Shown: positions 44,901 to 53,420 of the stretch, in pieces
Numbering within the stretch: the stretch's first letter is position 1
Layout: each line of letters starts with the position of its first letter
From: Jejuia rubra
GTDB lineage: Bacteria > Bacteroidota > Bacteroidia > Flavobacteriales > Flavobacteriaceae
Direction: 5' to 3'
NCBI RefSeq assembly: GCF_042684665.1
Contig: NZ_JBHULY010000039.1
Span: 62,001 to 126,000 of the forward strand
DNA: 64,000 nucleotides
Notes under the pieces: generated by a model
Databases searched by the model: none
What the model was told of the DNA's origin: nothing
What the model saw: only the letters and a program-made list of their open reading frames with translations
Translations under genes and position numbers: made by a program

Positions 44901-44995
44901 AAAAATCTTGTTTCATAGGGTTGATTAAAACACTTCGTAAATATATCTAAGGTTGGTTGGATGTTAATTTGTTTTAATTAAGAAACAAGATTTTT
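44901..44995. repeat. 14-bp inverted repeat with a 67-nt spacer
   Basis: AAAAATCTTGTTTC and its exact complement GAAACAAGATTTTT, the second followed by two more T. Either a long-range terminator stem of the LuxR gene or the ends of a short inserted element. Confidence 0.5.
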
Positions 44996-45053
44996 TTAGG
45001 GATTAATTTAATTGCTATGCAGCAAAATTTGTTGCTAAGTTGAAGTTTAATAA

Positions 45054-45078
45054 AGGAGCCTTTTAGGGCTCCTTTTTT
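45054..45078. terminator. Terminator of the acyl-CoA carboxylase operon (bidirectional)
   Basis: AGGAGCC (45054-45060), loop TTTTAG, GGCTCCT (45067-45073), then T-tract on the plus strand. On the minus strand, CTTTATT follows the stem, 17 nt after the operon's last stop. Confidence 0.75.
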
Positions 45079-45095
45079 AGGTTGTTTAAAATCGA

Positions 45096-46646
45096 TTAAA
45101 GGGGAATATTCCCGTGTTTTCGTTTTGGTCTATTGACCTCCTTGTTTTTTAAAGAGGCAAAAGCCTTTATCAATTTTCTTCGTGTATTTTTTGGTAGAAT
45201 GACTTCGTCGATAAACCCGCGTTTGGCCGCACGATAGGGGTTTGCAAATTTTTGGGCATATTCAGTCTCTTTTTCGGCAAGTTTTTCCTCTGGATTTTCG
45301 GAAGAGGCAATTTCCTTTCTAAAAATAATTTCACTTGCGCCTTTCGCGCCCATAACTGCAATTTCTGCACCTGGCCATGCGTAGTTAAAATCTGCTCCAA
45401 TGTGCTTTGAATTCATCACGTCATAGGCACCACCATATGCTTTTCTGGTAATCACCGTAATCCTGGGAACTGTGGCTTCGCTAAATGCATACAATAATTT
45501 TGCGCCGTGGACAATGATACCGTTCCATTCCTGGTCCGTGCCCGGCAAAAACCCCGGAACGTCAACCAAAACCAAAAGCGGGATGTTGAAGCAATCACAA
45601 AACCGCGTAAAACGTGCCCCTTTTCTGGAGCTATTAACTCCTAATACACCAGCAAAAGCCATAGGCTGATTCGCAACAATACCTATACTTCTACCTCCCA
45701 ATCTGGCAAAACCGACAATAATGCTTTCAGCATAATCTTTATGAATTTCGTAAAACGAATCTTCATCAATAATACCTGAGATCACCTCATGCATATCGTA
45801 AGGTTTGTTTGGGTTATCTGGCACAATATTCGATAATTCATCCCGAATTTCATCATTTAAATTAAAGTCTAAAAGTTTGGGATTTTCCGTATTATTTTGT
45901 GGCAAATAACTAAGTAGCTTTTTTACGTCTTCTAGGCATTCGATGTCATTGGAAGAAGTTCGGTGCGATACACCTGATTTAGAGGCATGCGTCAAAGCAC
46001 CTCCTAGTTCTTCGCTGGTAACCTCTTCATTGGTCACGGTTTTTACCACATTGGGCCCCGTAACGAACATATAGCTTGTGTGCTCTACCATGATGGTGAA
46101 ATCGGTCATTGCCGGTGAATATACCGCACCACCGGCACAAGGCCCCATTACCGCAGAAATTTGTGGAATCACTCCGGAAGCTTGCACGTTGCGATAGAAA
46201 ATATCGGCATAACCTCCCAAAGAACGGACACCCTCTTGTATTCTGGCGCCACCGGAATCGTTGAGGCCAATGATTGGTGCGCCGACTTTTACCGCCATAT
46301 CCATGATTTTACAGATTTTTTCGGCATGTGTTTCAGACAAAGAGCCTCCGAAAACCGTAAAATCTTGTGCATACACATACACTAGTCGACCATCAATTGT
46401 GCCGTAACCTGTTACCACGCCATCACCATATATAATCTGGTTTTCCATGCCAAAATCTGTCGTGCGATGGGTGACCAGAGCTCCAATTTCTTCAAAGGAC
46501 CCCTCGTCCATTAAGTACTCGATACGCTCCCTTGCGGTTAGTTTTTTATTGGCATGCTGTTTGTCGATACGCTTTTGACCTCCACCTAATTTTGCAAGAG
46601 CCAGGCGTTCGTTTAAGGTGTTGATTTTATCTTGTTTTGATTCCAT
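45096..46646 (-). CDS. Acyl-CoA carboxylase carboxyltransferase subunit
   Basis: 516 aa. Biotin-dependent carboxyltransferase (propionyl/acetyl-CoA carboxylase beta, methylmalonyl decarboxylase alpha type). Motifs: SFEEIGALVTHR, GDGVVTGYGTIDGR, VFGGSLSETHAEK, GLNDSGGARIQEGV, GPCAGGAVYSPAMTDF, and the second half FCDCFNIPLLVLVDVPGFLPG and KAYGGAYDVM. Last gene of a three-gene operon 3 nt after the biotin carboxylase. Together they carboxylate an acyl-CoA, most likely propionyl-CoA to methylmalonyl-CoA; substrate choice is inference. Confidence 0.9.
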   Translation of the reverse strand: MESKQDKINTLNERLALAKLGGGQKRIDKQHANKKLTARERIEYLMDEGSFEEIGALVTHRTTDFGMENQIIYGDGVVTGYGTIDGRLVYVYAQDFTVFGGSLSETHAEKICKIMDMAVKVGAPIIGLNDSGGARIQEGVRSLGGYADIFYRNVQASGVIPQISAVMGPCAGGAVYSPAMTDFTIMVEHTSYMFVTGPNVVKTVTNEEVTSEELGGALTHASKSGVSHRTSSNDIECLEDVKKLLSYLPQNNTENPKLLDFNLNDEIRDELSNIVPDNPNKPYDMHEVISGIIDEDSFYEIHKDYAESIIVGFARLGGRSIGIVANQPMAFAGVLGVNSSRKGARFTRFCDCFNIPLLVLVDVPGFLPGTDQEWNGIIVHGAKLLYAFSEATVPRITVITRKAYGGAYDVMNSKHIGADFNYAWPGAEIAVMGAKGASEIIFRKEIASSENPEEKLAEKETEYAQKFANPYRAAKRGFIDEVILPKNTRRKLIKAFASLKNKEVNRPKRKHGNIPL

Positions 46647-46649
46647 AGT

Positions 46650-48092
46650 TTAATGATTGGGTAAGCGCAACATTTTTTGATCTACCATATATTGTTTTAA
46701 CGCAATTAGCGCAGCAATTTTTGCTTCCTTTTCAGTATCTTGTTTTAAAGCTTCGGGTGAATAATATTGTTTTACGAAATGGGTGTCAAAGTTGCCTGAT
46801 GTAAATGCTTCATGCTCGCAAACGAATTTTCCGAAAGGCAATGTGGTTTCCACTCCTTCCACTTTATAATCAGTAATTGCCTTTTTCATCAACATGATGG
46901 CTTCCTCGCGAGATTTTCCAAATGTGATGAGTTTGGAGAGCATCGGGTCATAATAAATAGGGATATCCATGCTTTCTTCATAGCCATTATCCACCCTAAT
47001 ACCTTCGCCAACAGGAATTTGATAAACGTCCAAATGACCAACACTTGGAAGAAAATCGTTTAACGGGTCTTCAGCATAAACCCTTAGTTCTAAGGCGTGT
47101 CCCTGGATTTTCAAATTTTCTTGTTTGATATTTAGTTTTTCGCCTCGGGCCACTCGAATTTGAAGTTCTACCAAATCAACGCCTGCAATGATTTCGGTTA
47201 CGGGATGCTCAACTTGCAATCGGGTGTTCATTTCTAAAAAGTAAAAATTGTGGTCGGCGTCCAACAAAAACTCAACCGTTCCTGCACCTAAATAATCGCA
47301 GGATTTTGCCACTTTTATGGCGGCTTGGCCCATTTCTTCCCTTAATTCTGGTGATAAAACTGAGGAAGGCGCTTCCTCCACCACCTTTTGATGCCGACGC
47401 TGAATACTGCATTCGCGTTCAAAAAAGTGAAGAATGTTGCCATGGCTATCCGCCATCACTTGAATTTCGATATGACGAGGCGAACCCACATATTTTTCAA
47501 TAAACACTGAGCCGTCCCCAAAAGCCGAAGTGGCTTCGCTAATGGCGCGATTCATTTGGGATTCCAAGTCCTTTTCTTTCTCAACAATGCGCATCCCTTT
47601 GCCACCACCGCCTGCCGAAGCTTTAATTAAAATAGGAAAACCTATGTCGTTCGCAATTTGTTTCGCTTTGACTACATCTGTGATAGCCTCATCAATGCCA
47701 GGAACCATGGGGATATCATATTCTTTTACGGCTTCCTTGGCGGCCAATTTACTTCCCATAATTTTAATGGCTTTGGAACGTGGTCCAATGAAAACGACAT
47801 CATTTTTTTCGCATAATTCAGCAAAATCGGCATTTTCACTTAAAAAACCATATCCGGGATGAATGCCATCAACATTTAGGCTTTTAGCAACTTCAATAAT
47901 CTTTTCACCTTTCAAATAGGATTGATTTGAGGGGGCTTCGCCAATGCAAACGGCTTCGCCTGCAAATTTTACATGGGGTGAATTTCTGTCAATTGTTGAA
48001 TATACCGCAACGGTTTTGATACCCATTTTTTTTGCGGTTTTCATTACGCGTATCGCTATTTCGCCACGATTGGCAACCAGTATTTTTTTCAT
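46650..48092 (-). CDS. Biotin carboxylase subunit
   Basis: 480 aa, similar to AccC/PccA N-terminal region. ATP-grasp enzyme that carboxylates biotin using bicarbonate. Motifs: KKILVANRGEIAIRVMKT, HPGYGFLSENADFAE, FPILIKASAGGGGKGMR, ERECSIQRRHQKVVEEAPS, and the catalytic stretch FLEMNTRLQVEHPVTE. Middle gene of the operon with a 3-nt spacing on each side. The separate biotin-carrier protein is encoded directly upstream. Confidence 0.93.
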   Translation of the reverse strand: MKKILVANRGEIAIRVMKTAKKMGIKTVAVYSTIDRNSPHVKFAGEAVCIGEAPSNQSYLKGEKIIEVAKSLNVDGIHPGYGFLSENADFAELCEKNDVVFIGPRSKAIKIMGSKLAAKEAVKEYDIPMVPGIDEAITDVVKAKQIANDIGFPILIKASAGGGGKGMRIVEKEKDLESQMNRAISEATSAFGDGSVFIEKYVGSPRHIEIQVMADSHGNILHFFERECSIQRRHQKVVEEAPSSVLSPELREEMGQAAIKVAKSCDYLGAGTVEFLLDADHNFYFLEMNTRLQVEHPVTEIIAGVDLVELQIRVARGEKLNIKQENLKIQGHALELRVYAEDPLNDFLPSVGHLDVYQIPVGEGIRVDNGYEESMDIPIYYDPMLSKLITFGKSREEAIMLMKKAITDYKVEGVETTLPFGKFVCEHEAFTSGNFDTHFVKQYYSPEALKQDTEKEAKIAALIALKQYMVDQKMLRLPNH

Positions 48093-48095
48093 GGC

Positions 48096-48581
48096 TTATT
48101 CAAATTCGATTAACAAATGGTTCTTTTCAACAGCATCTCCTTTTTGAGCTGAAATGGATTTTATCACCCCATCTCTAGGCGAGGTGATAACATTTTCCAT
48201 TTTCATAGCTTCAAGTATAAGCAAAGCATCATCTTCCTTGACTTCCTGGCCTACATTGACACTGATTTCCAAAATCAGACCTGGCATAGGAGCTTTTATG
48301 GAGTCAATGTGTTTTGAGGAGCCTATATTGAAGCCCATTTCTCTTATAAGCAAATCTAAATCATTGAATATATCGACTTTGTAATTGTTATTATTCACTC
48401 TTACCTCATAGGTTTTGTCGTTGAAGTTGGCGCCAACAATAGAAGCTTTATAGGATGTATTATTATGAAGAATGTGGAACTCTGATTCTGAAACCGATAG
48501 TGCATCAAATTGGGATATATCATCAGTATTAATTTCAAAATCAAAAGCGTCGTTAACCTTAGTTTTGAAAACTTTGCCCAT
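48096..48581 (-). CDS. Biotin carboxyl carrier subunit
   Basis: 161 aa. The first ~85 residues are a variable strand-rich region. The last ~75 form the biotinyl domain: PMPGLILEISV, then the biotin-lysine motif LILEAMKMEN and a final KNHLLIEF. It shuttles carboxyl-biotin between the carboxylase and transferase subunits encoded next. First gene of the operon; a TATATTTA near-match to the -7 box lies about 25 nt upstream. Confidence 0.9.
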   Translation of the reverse strand: MGKVFKTKVNDAFDFEINTDDISQFDALSVSESEFHILHNNTSYKASIVGANFNDKTYEVRVNNNNYKVDIFNDLDLLIREMGFNIGSSKHIDSIKAPMPGLILEISVNVGQEVKEDDALLILEAMKMENVITSPRDGVIKSISAQKGDAVEKNHLLIEFE

Positions 48582-48918
48582 ACATTTAAAAATTGATTTA
48601 GGTAAATATAGTTATTCTGTTTCAGAACTTTTAACAATAATTTCGATTGTGGATAATTGATTGAATTTATTTAAATCATTGTACCAAAGGATCAAATTAT
48701 ATCGTGCTGTGCTCGTAGATTTTTATAGGATTGTCCTGAAATTGTCCACTTTTGCCCGAAGCCTTTATTTATTTAAATTCTGAAAATATGATAATTTTAA
48801 ATACATAAATAAGTGTTAAATTATCATATATTTAATAAATACATGATAATAATCATTTTATTTCAATATATAGAAATCTACATTTGCTGCATATTTTTAA
48901 TCATTTAATTTTAATCTC
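48582..48918. promoter_or_regulatory. Divergent intergenic region with repeated ATGATAAT motifs
   Basis: 337 bp, AT-rich, no gene. A perfect 11-bp inverted repeat, TATGATAATTT (48787-48797) and AAATTATCATA (48818-48828), is joined by a third half-site ATGATAAT (48843-48850) that continues into AATCAT. They end ~29 nt before a -7 box TACATTTG (48879-48886) for the YceI gene. They could be operator half-sites. Confidence 0.45.
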
Positions 48919-49518
48919 ATGGATACTAATAGTAAATTTTTTAGAAAGCTAATGATTTGTGTAATAGCAATAGGCTTTTCGGTTAACTATTCGCAAGGCC
49001 AAATATTTGGGCTTGAAAATAGTGCGTCTTCTTTGACGGTTTTTGGGACTTCTAATTTGCATGGTTGGAAAGTAGATGCCCAAACACAGCAAGGAGCCAT
49101 AAACTTTAACAATCTACAGGCTTGTGATATTAATCATTTATCACTTACGGTACTTACCAAAGGTTTAAAAGGAGCAAAACCAGGAATGGTTGAAACCATA
49201 TCAAAAACCCTTAAGTCTGACAGGTATAAGTACATTTTGTTTACACTTACGAAAGTGGAACAGAGTACAAAGAAAGATAATGGCGTTTTTGAGGTACTGG
49301 CACAGGGAGATCTAACAATTGCTGGAACAAAAAAATCAGTGCCAATACGTTTTTACGTTACCATCGATAACAATAAGGTAACACTTGAGGGCAAGGCTAT
49401 ATTGAAAATGACGGATTTTAATTTGACACCCCCAGAAGCTTTGATGGGAACGATTAAAGCAGAGGATAATATAATGTTAAGGTTTAAAGCTAGATTTACA
49501 GAATCGGCAGTTTTGTAA
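48919..49518 (+). CDS. YceI-family periplasmic lipid-binding-type protein
   Basis: 199 aa. Signal peptide (LMICVIAIGFSVNYSQGQ). One YceI domain, a lipocalin-like barrel: SSLTVFGTSNLHGWK, MVETISKTLKSDRYKYILF, GDLTIAGTKKSVPIRF, and a late MGTIKAEDNIMLRF. YceI proteins bind polyisoprenoids or similar lipids in the periplasm; the physiological role here is unknown. It is monocistronic, with a -7 box 32 nt upstream and a strong terminator. Confidence 0.88.
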   Translation: MDTNSKFFRKLMICVIAIGFSVNYSQGQIFGLENSASSLTVFGTSNLHGWKVDAQTQQGAINFNNLQACDINHLSLTVLTKGLKGAKPGMVETISKTLKSDRYKYILFTLTKVEQSTKKDNGVFEVLAQGDLTIAGTKKSVPIRFYVTIDNNKVTLEGKAILKMTDFNLTPPEALMGTIKAEDNIMLRFKARFTESAVL

Positions 49519-49538
49519 TTTATAGTTGAATAATCAAG

Positions 49539-49592
49539 AGCCTCTATGAATTGGATTTTTAATGATATCCCAATTCTAAGAGGCTTTTTTTT
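49539..49592 (+). terminator. YceI gene terminator
   Basis: AGCCTCT-at-GAATTGG pairs with CCAATTC-ta-AGAGGCT, followed by T8. Confidence 0.8.
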
Positions 49593-49688
49593 GGTTCTAT
49601 TTTAGACAAGCGAAAGTTTTGCCTTCAAAGTCATATTTGTGAATTGGCCAAAAAAGAGTAATTTCAGTGTCATAATTTTTCCTTGGAT

Positions 49689-50816
49689 ATGAAAAAGTTT
49701 ATTATCACGGTTACGGCATTTGGCATTTTATTGCCTGCTCTATGTTTTGGTCAGATGGCCGAGATTCATATTGACACCCTAATCATTGAATTGGGGATTC
49801 GTGAATCGAAAGTGGCTAGCAAAGACATGGAAGGGTGGTCTCGTCCTAAAAAAGTGACTTTTGGCTATATCCCTCAGACCGTAACAGGTATCGGGTCAAA
49901 AGCTTGGATTCTTGAGGTTGCTGATGGGGTCCCAATTGATTTTGTAAGCGGCACGGATGACGTAGAAAATAGTATTGCGGATAGCGATGTCTATATTGGG
50001 AGGTGTTCAGATGTCATATCGACAGGTAAAAATCTGGATTATATACACATTACATCTGCAGGAATTGATAGATGCGCCTCCATCCCCGGGATAAAAACCA
50101 CTCATTGGATCGCTACCAATAATGCCAAGGTAAGTAGTGAAACCATTGCAGAGCATAGCATTGCGATGATGATGGCCTTAGCACGACGATTACCTATGTT
50201 TGACGGCTTAAAAACAAATTCCGATTGGAATCGTGGAAACGCACCGGATGCACCAAAAGCAATCTCGTTAAAGGGCAAAACTCTTCTGGTTCTTGGGCTT
50301 GGGGGAATAGGGTCCCAGATCGCCAAAAGAGCGAACAGTCTTGGAATGAGGGTAATTGGGACTCGGAATTCGAGTAGGACGGGGCCGGATTATGTGGATT
50401 ATGTGGGTTTAAGTGATGAAACTCAGGAATTAGCGAAACAGGCAGATATTGTTATAAATGCTTTACCTCTTACAGATAAAACAACAGGGATTGTTAGTGC
50501 CGAGTTTTTTAATAATTTGAAAGAAGGAAGTTACTATCTTTCTGTTGGCCGTGGAAAAACTACCGACACCAATGCCTTGATAGAAGCGCTTAATAGTGGA
50601 AAGCTGAGTGGGGCAGGCCTGGATGTTACAGATCCGGAACCTTTACCAGAGGGACATGAGCTGTGGGGAATGCCAAATGTGATAATTACGCAGCATACCG
50701 CGGGAAGATCGGATTTGAGCAGGCGAAATGCATTGATGATTACCAGGGAGAACTTAAGGCGCTATATAAAGGGAGAAAAACTATTAAACATGGTGGATTT
50801 AGCTCGGGGCTATTAG
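49689..50816 (+). CDS. Exported D-2-hydroxyacid dehydrogenase
   Basis: 375 aa from ATG 49689. A typical signal peptide precedes the enzyme (KKFIITVTAFGILLPALCFG, cut before Q). The rest is a complete D-isomer-specific 2-hydroxyacid dehydrogenase: NAD site VLGLGGIGSQIAK, and the three catalytic positions Arg in SVGRGKT, Glu in DPEPLPEGHE and His in ITQHTAG. NAD-dependent dehydrogenases of this family are normally cytosolic, so an export signal is odd. Either a bound cofactor is carried out, the signal is an inner-membrane anchor, or the fold has a new role. Single gene between YceI and a convergent NUDIX gene. Confidence 0.82.
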   Translation: MKKFIITVTAFGILLPALCFGQMAEIHIDTLIIELGIRESKVASKDMEGWSRPKKVTFGYIPQTVTGIGSKAWILEVADGVPIDFVSGTDDVENSIADSDVYIGRCSDVISTGKNLDYIHITSAGIDRCASIPGIKTTHWIATNNAKVSSETIAEHSIAMMMALARRLPMFDGLKTNSDWNRGNAPDAPKAISLKGKTLLVLGLGGIGSQIAKRANSLGMRVIGTRNSSRTGPDYVDYVGLSDETQELAKQADIVINALPLTDKTTGIVSAEFFNNLKEGSYYLSVGRGKTTDTNALIEALNSGKLSGAGLDVTDPEPLPEGHELWGMPNVIITQHTAGRSDLSRRNALMITRENLRRYIKGEKLLNMVDLARGY

Positions 50817-50842
50817 CTTGTTTTTGTCTTTGAGGTGCGCTT

Positions 50843-51397
50843 TCAATTCACAGTTTCAACTATTTTTTGGAGTACGAATACATAGTAACTTTTGTTGGAA
50901 GCCACAAAATGATTGCCATTATCGCCTATGGTATCAATTAAATGTTGAAACTCGTCAAAAGACACCAATTTAAAGGCTTCGACTTCGCCTTCTTGAGGAA
51001 CAAGTTCTTTAACTGGGACTTTTAGTTCGGTAATAAAGGTATTATGGAATTCGTTGTCGGTAATACCGTTGTCGTAGCTTTGAAAGCATTCGAATATACC
51101 AATAGAAATTAAATCTTCTTCTGAAACCGCAACACCAATTTCTTCTTTCACCTCCCGAATAGCCCCTTCTTTTGGGGTTTCGCCAGCATCGATGTGGCCG
51201 GCTACTGAAACATCCCAAAGCAATGGACAAATTACCTTTTGTGCCGAACGTTGGGCCAGAAGGATTTCTTTTTTACTCGTGTAAAACCAAACGTGGGAGG
51301 TGTGATGATACAGTCCTTTTTTGTGAATGATAGATTTTAATTCACTTTTTCCCGTTAGCAAGCCTTCTTTTGTAGCCACGTCAATATATTCATCCAT
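50843..51397 (-). CDS. NUDIX hydrolase
   Basis: 184 aa. The Nudix box is complete: GHIDAGETPKEGAIREVKEEIG (Gly, two Glu and the REVKEE core). Upstream, LYHHTSHVWFYTSKKEILLAQRS is typical of the isopentenyl-diphosphate-isomerase-like/YfcD branch. It hydrolyses a nucleoside diphosphate linked to another moiety; substrate unknown. It has its own promoter and converges on the dehydrogenase gene. Confidence 0.88.
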   Translation of the reverse strand: MDEYIDVATKEGLLTGKSELKSIIHKKGLYHHTSHVWFYTSKKEILLAQRSAQKVICPLLWDVSVAGHIDAGETPKEGAIREVKEEIGVAVSEEDLISIGIFECFQSYDNGITDNEFHNTFITELKVPVKELVPQEGEVEAFKLVSFDEFQHLIDTIGDNGNHFVASNKSYYVFVLQKIVETVN

Positions 51398-51426
51398 GAT
51401 GTTGAATTGCAGTTGTGTATTTTCCT

Positions 51427-51454
51427 CAAAACTAGTTCAAATTTCAAAAAACAA
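51427..51454 (-). promoter_or_regulatory. NUDIX gene promoter
   Basis: On the minus strand, TTG (51452-51454), 17 nt, TAGTTTTG (51427-51434), 29 nt before the ATG. Matches the Bacteroidota consensus. Confidence 0.5.
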
Positions 51455-51502
51455 AGACTTTTAGAAATGATTATTTAAAATAAATCATATTAATTTTTGC
51501 AT

Positions 51503-51510
51503 TACCTTTG
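51503..51510 (+). promoter_or_regulatory. pyrR -7 box
   Basis: TACCTTTG lies 24 nt before the pyrR ATG. No TTG at -33 distance. Confidence 0.45.
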
Positions 51511-51534
51511 CCTTCCAAACACGTTTGGGCAGAT

Positions 51535-52074
51535 ATGAGTCAGAAAGTTTTACTTAACGCAAAAGAGGTAAACATCATTCTTCATCGATTGGCTTGTCAA
51601 CTTATTGAAAAACACACTGATTTCTCGAATACCGTATTGATTGGTCTGCAACCCAGAGGGGTGTTTTTGGCCAATAGGATTGCATCTATTTTAAAGGGCG
51701 ATTACAAAGTAAAGAATATAAAACTGGGCTATTTGGACATTACGTTTTATCGTGATGATTTCAGACGAAGTGAAAAGCCATTGGAAGCCAATACCACCAA
51801 AATAGATTTTTTGGTGGAGGACAAAAACATCATTTTTATTGATGATGTGTTGTATACGGGAAGAAGTATTAGAGCCGCGCTGACTGCTATTCAGTCCTTT
51901 GGAAGGCCAAACGAAATTGAGTTGTTAACACTGATAGATAGAAGGTTTAGCAGGCACCTGCCGATTCAACCAGATTACCGGGGGAGACAAGTGGATGTCA
52001 TCAATAGTGAAAAAGTGGTGGTGAATTGGGAAGAACATGATAAAGAGGATTCCGTGTATTTGATTGAAAAATAG
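51535..52074 (+). CDS. pyrR: Bifunctional pyr operon regulator/uracil phosphoribosyltransferase
   Basis: 179 aa from ATG 51535 (MSQKVLLNAKEV; an upstream in-frame TTG-type extension crosses the promoter). PRPP-binding motif IIFIDDVLYTGRSIRAAL; also TVLIGLQPRGVFLA. PyrR binds pyr mRNA and responds to uridine nucleotides, and has weak uracil phosphoribosyltransferase activity. It is followed 71 nt later by pyrB, as is common in Bacteroidota. Confidence 0.92.
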   Translation: MSQKVLLNAKEVNIILHRLACQLIEKHTDFSNTVLIGLQPRGVFLANRIASILKGDYKVKNIKLGYLDITFYRDDFRRSEKPLEANTTKIDFLVEDKNIIFIDDVLYTGRSIRAALTAIQSFGRPNEIELLTLIDRRFSRHLPIQPDYRGRQVDVINSEKVVVNWEEHDKEDSVYLIEK

Positions 52075-52126
52075 AGGGTAAAGATTCTAAAATTAACTAG
52101 AGAGTGTAACTGCAGGCTGAGACTGC

Positions 52127-52138
52127 GACTGAATACTG
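52127..52138 (+). repeat. 12-nt dispersed motif in the pyrR-pyrB gap
   Basis: GACTGAATACTG, within ACTGCAGGCTGAGACTGCGACTGAATACTG-like sequence. The same 12-mer occurs reverse-complemented at 59638-59649, suggesting a small dispersed repeat family. Confidence 0.4.
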
Positions 52139-52145
52139 AAAAAGA

Positions 52146-53075
52146 ATGAGCGAATTAAGTGTAAATCACTTATTGGGAATAAAGTACCTGAACCAGCAGG
52201 ACATTCAACTTATTTTTGAAACCGCCGACCATTTTAAGGAGGTCATCAATCGTCCAATTAAAAAGGTACCGTCGTTAAGGGATATCACCATCGCCAATTT
52301 GTTTTTTGAGAATTCCACGCGAACCAAACTCTCTTTTGAACTGGCCGAAAAACGATTATCTGCCGATGTCATTAATTTTTCATCAGGGCAGTCCTCTGTA
52401 AAAAAAGGGGAAACCCTAATCGATACAGTCAACAATATTCTATCCATGAAGGTGGATATGGTCGTGATGCGACACCCCAATCCCGGAGCAGGCGTTTTCT
52501 TGTCAAAGCATGTGGATGCAAGCATCATTAATGCAGGCGATGGTGCTCACGAGCATCCCACTCAGGCCTTATTGGATAGCTATTCCATTCGAGAGCGTTT
52601 GGGCGAAGTCAAAGGCAAAAAAGTGGTCATTGTCGGGGATATTTTGCACAGTAGAGTCGCATTGTCAAATATATTTGCTTTGCAGATGCAGGGTGCTGAA
52701 GTGATGGTGTGTGGCCCAAAAACCTTGATTCCAAAATATATCGATAAATTGGGTGTAAAGGTAGAAACCGATTTGCGGAAAGCCTTAAATTGGTGCGACG
52801 TTGCTAATATGCTTCGCGTTCAAAATGAGCGGATGGATATCAGTTATTTTCCATCGACCCGAGAGTATACTCAACAGTTTGGAGTAAACAAAGCTTTGCT
52901 GGATAGTTTGGATAAGGAAATCACCATTATGCACCCAGGACCGATCAATAGAGGTGTGGAAATCACCAGTGATGTGGCCGATTCTAAGCAGGCCATCATT
53001 TTGGATCAAGTACAAAATGGAGTAGCTATTAGGATGGCAGTGATTTATTTATTAGCTTCCAAGATAAAACAGTAG
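52146..53075 (+). CDS. pyrB: Aspartate carbamoyltransferase catalytic subunit
   Basis: 309 aa. Makes carbamoyl-aspartate in UMP synthesis. Carbamoyl-phosphate motif FENSTRTKLSFE; HPTQALLD; and HPGPINRGVE. Length normal for the catalytic chain; no regulatory chain gene is seen. It is followed by a small gene 3 nt later, so pyrR, pyrB, two small genes and rnz may form one transcript. Confidence 0.95.
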   Translation: MSELSVNHLLGIKYLNQQDIQLIFETADHFKEVINRPIKKVPSLRDITIANLFFENSTRTKLSFELAEKRLSADVINFSSGQSSVKKGETLIDTVNNILSMKVDMVVMRHPNPGAGVFLSKHVDASIINAGDGAHEHPTQALLDSYSIRERLGEVKGKKVVIVGDILHSRVALSNIFALQMQGAEVMVCGPKTLIPKYIDKLGVKVETDLRKALNWCDVANMLRVQNERMDISYFPSTREYTQQFGVNKALLDSLDKEITIMHPGPINRGVEITSDVADSKQAIILDQVQNGVAIRMAVIYLLASKIKQ

Positions 53076-53078
53076 GAT

Positions 53079-53411
53079 ATGATTATCGATAAAACCGGAA
53101 ATACCACGGTTATCACCCAGGAAAAGTTTACGATAGTGGAACTTGTTAAAAAGATGGAAGCACTTTATCCCAAGTTTAAAAATGACAATATTATTGTCGC
53201 TTTAACGGCGTTGGACAAAATTGCGCTGGAGGATGTGGTTGAATTTTTGAACATTTCGAACATCCACAGAGGCAAAAAACATTCGTTCGTTGTCGTTTCC
53301 GACAAGGTAGATCTGGATGAAATTCCTCATGAGCTAGTGGTGGTGCCAACACAACAGGAGGCACTCGATATCATCGAAATGGAAGAAATGGAGCGCGATT
53401 TAGGGTTTTAG
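53079..53411 (+). CDS. Small conserved-type protein between pyrB and rnz
   Basis: 110 aa, cytosolic, alternating strands and helices: NTTVITQEKFTIVELVKKMEAL, NIIVALTALDKIALEDVVEFL, SFVVVSDKVDLDEIP, VVVPTQQEALDIIEMEEME. The pattern looks STAS-like (alpha/beta), but no conserved signature residue was recognised. Homologues next to rnz are sometimes labelled ribonuclease Z by position, which the sequence does not support. 3 nt after pyrB, 9 nt before the next gene. Confidence 0.65.
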   Translation: MIIDKTGNTTVITQEKFTIVELVKKMEALYPKFKNDNIIVALTALDKIALEDVVEFLNISNIHRGKKHSFVVVSDKVDLDEIPHELVVVPTQQEALDIIEMEEMERDLGF

Positions 53412-53420
53412 TTTTATTTT

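Larger units (their letters stand above)
44769..45095. other. Intergenic region with a long inverted repeat
   Basis: 327 bp between the TPR-LuxR gene and the convergent carboxylase operon. No gene found. It holds a 14-bp inverted repeat (44901-44914 with 44982-44995) and a bidirectional terminator (45054-45078), described separately. Confidence 0.6.

Noticed and set aside
53079..53411. Naming the 110-aa protein ribonuclease Z
   Set aside because: No HxHxDH zinc motif; the true ribonuclease Z is at 53849-54757.
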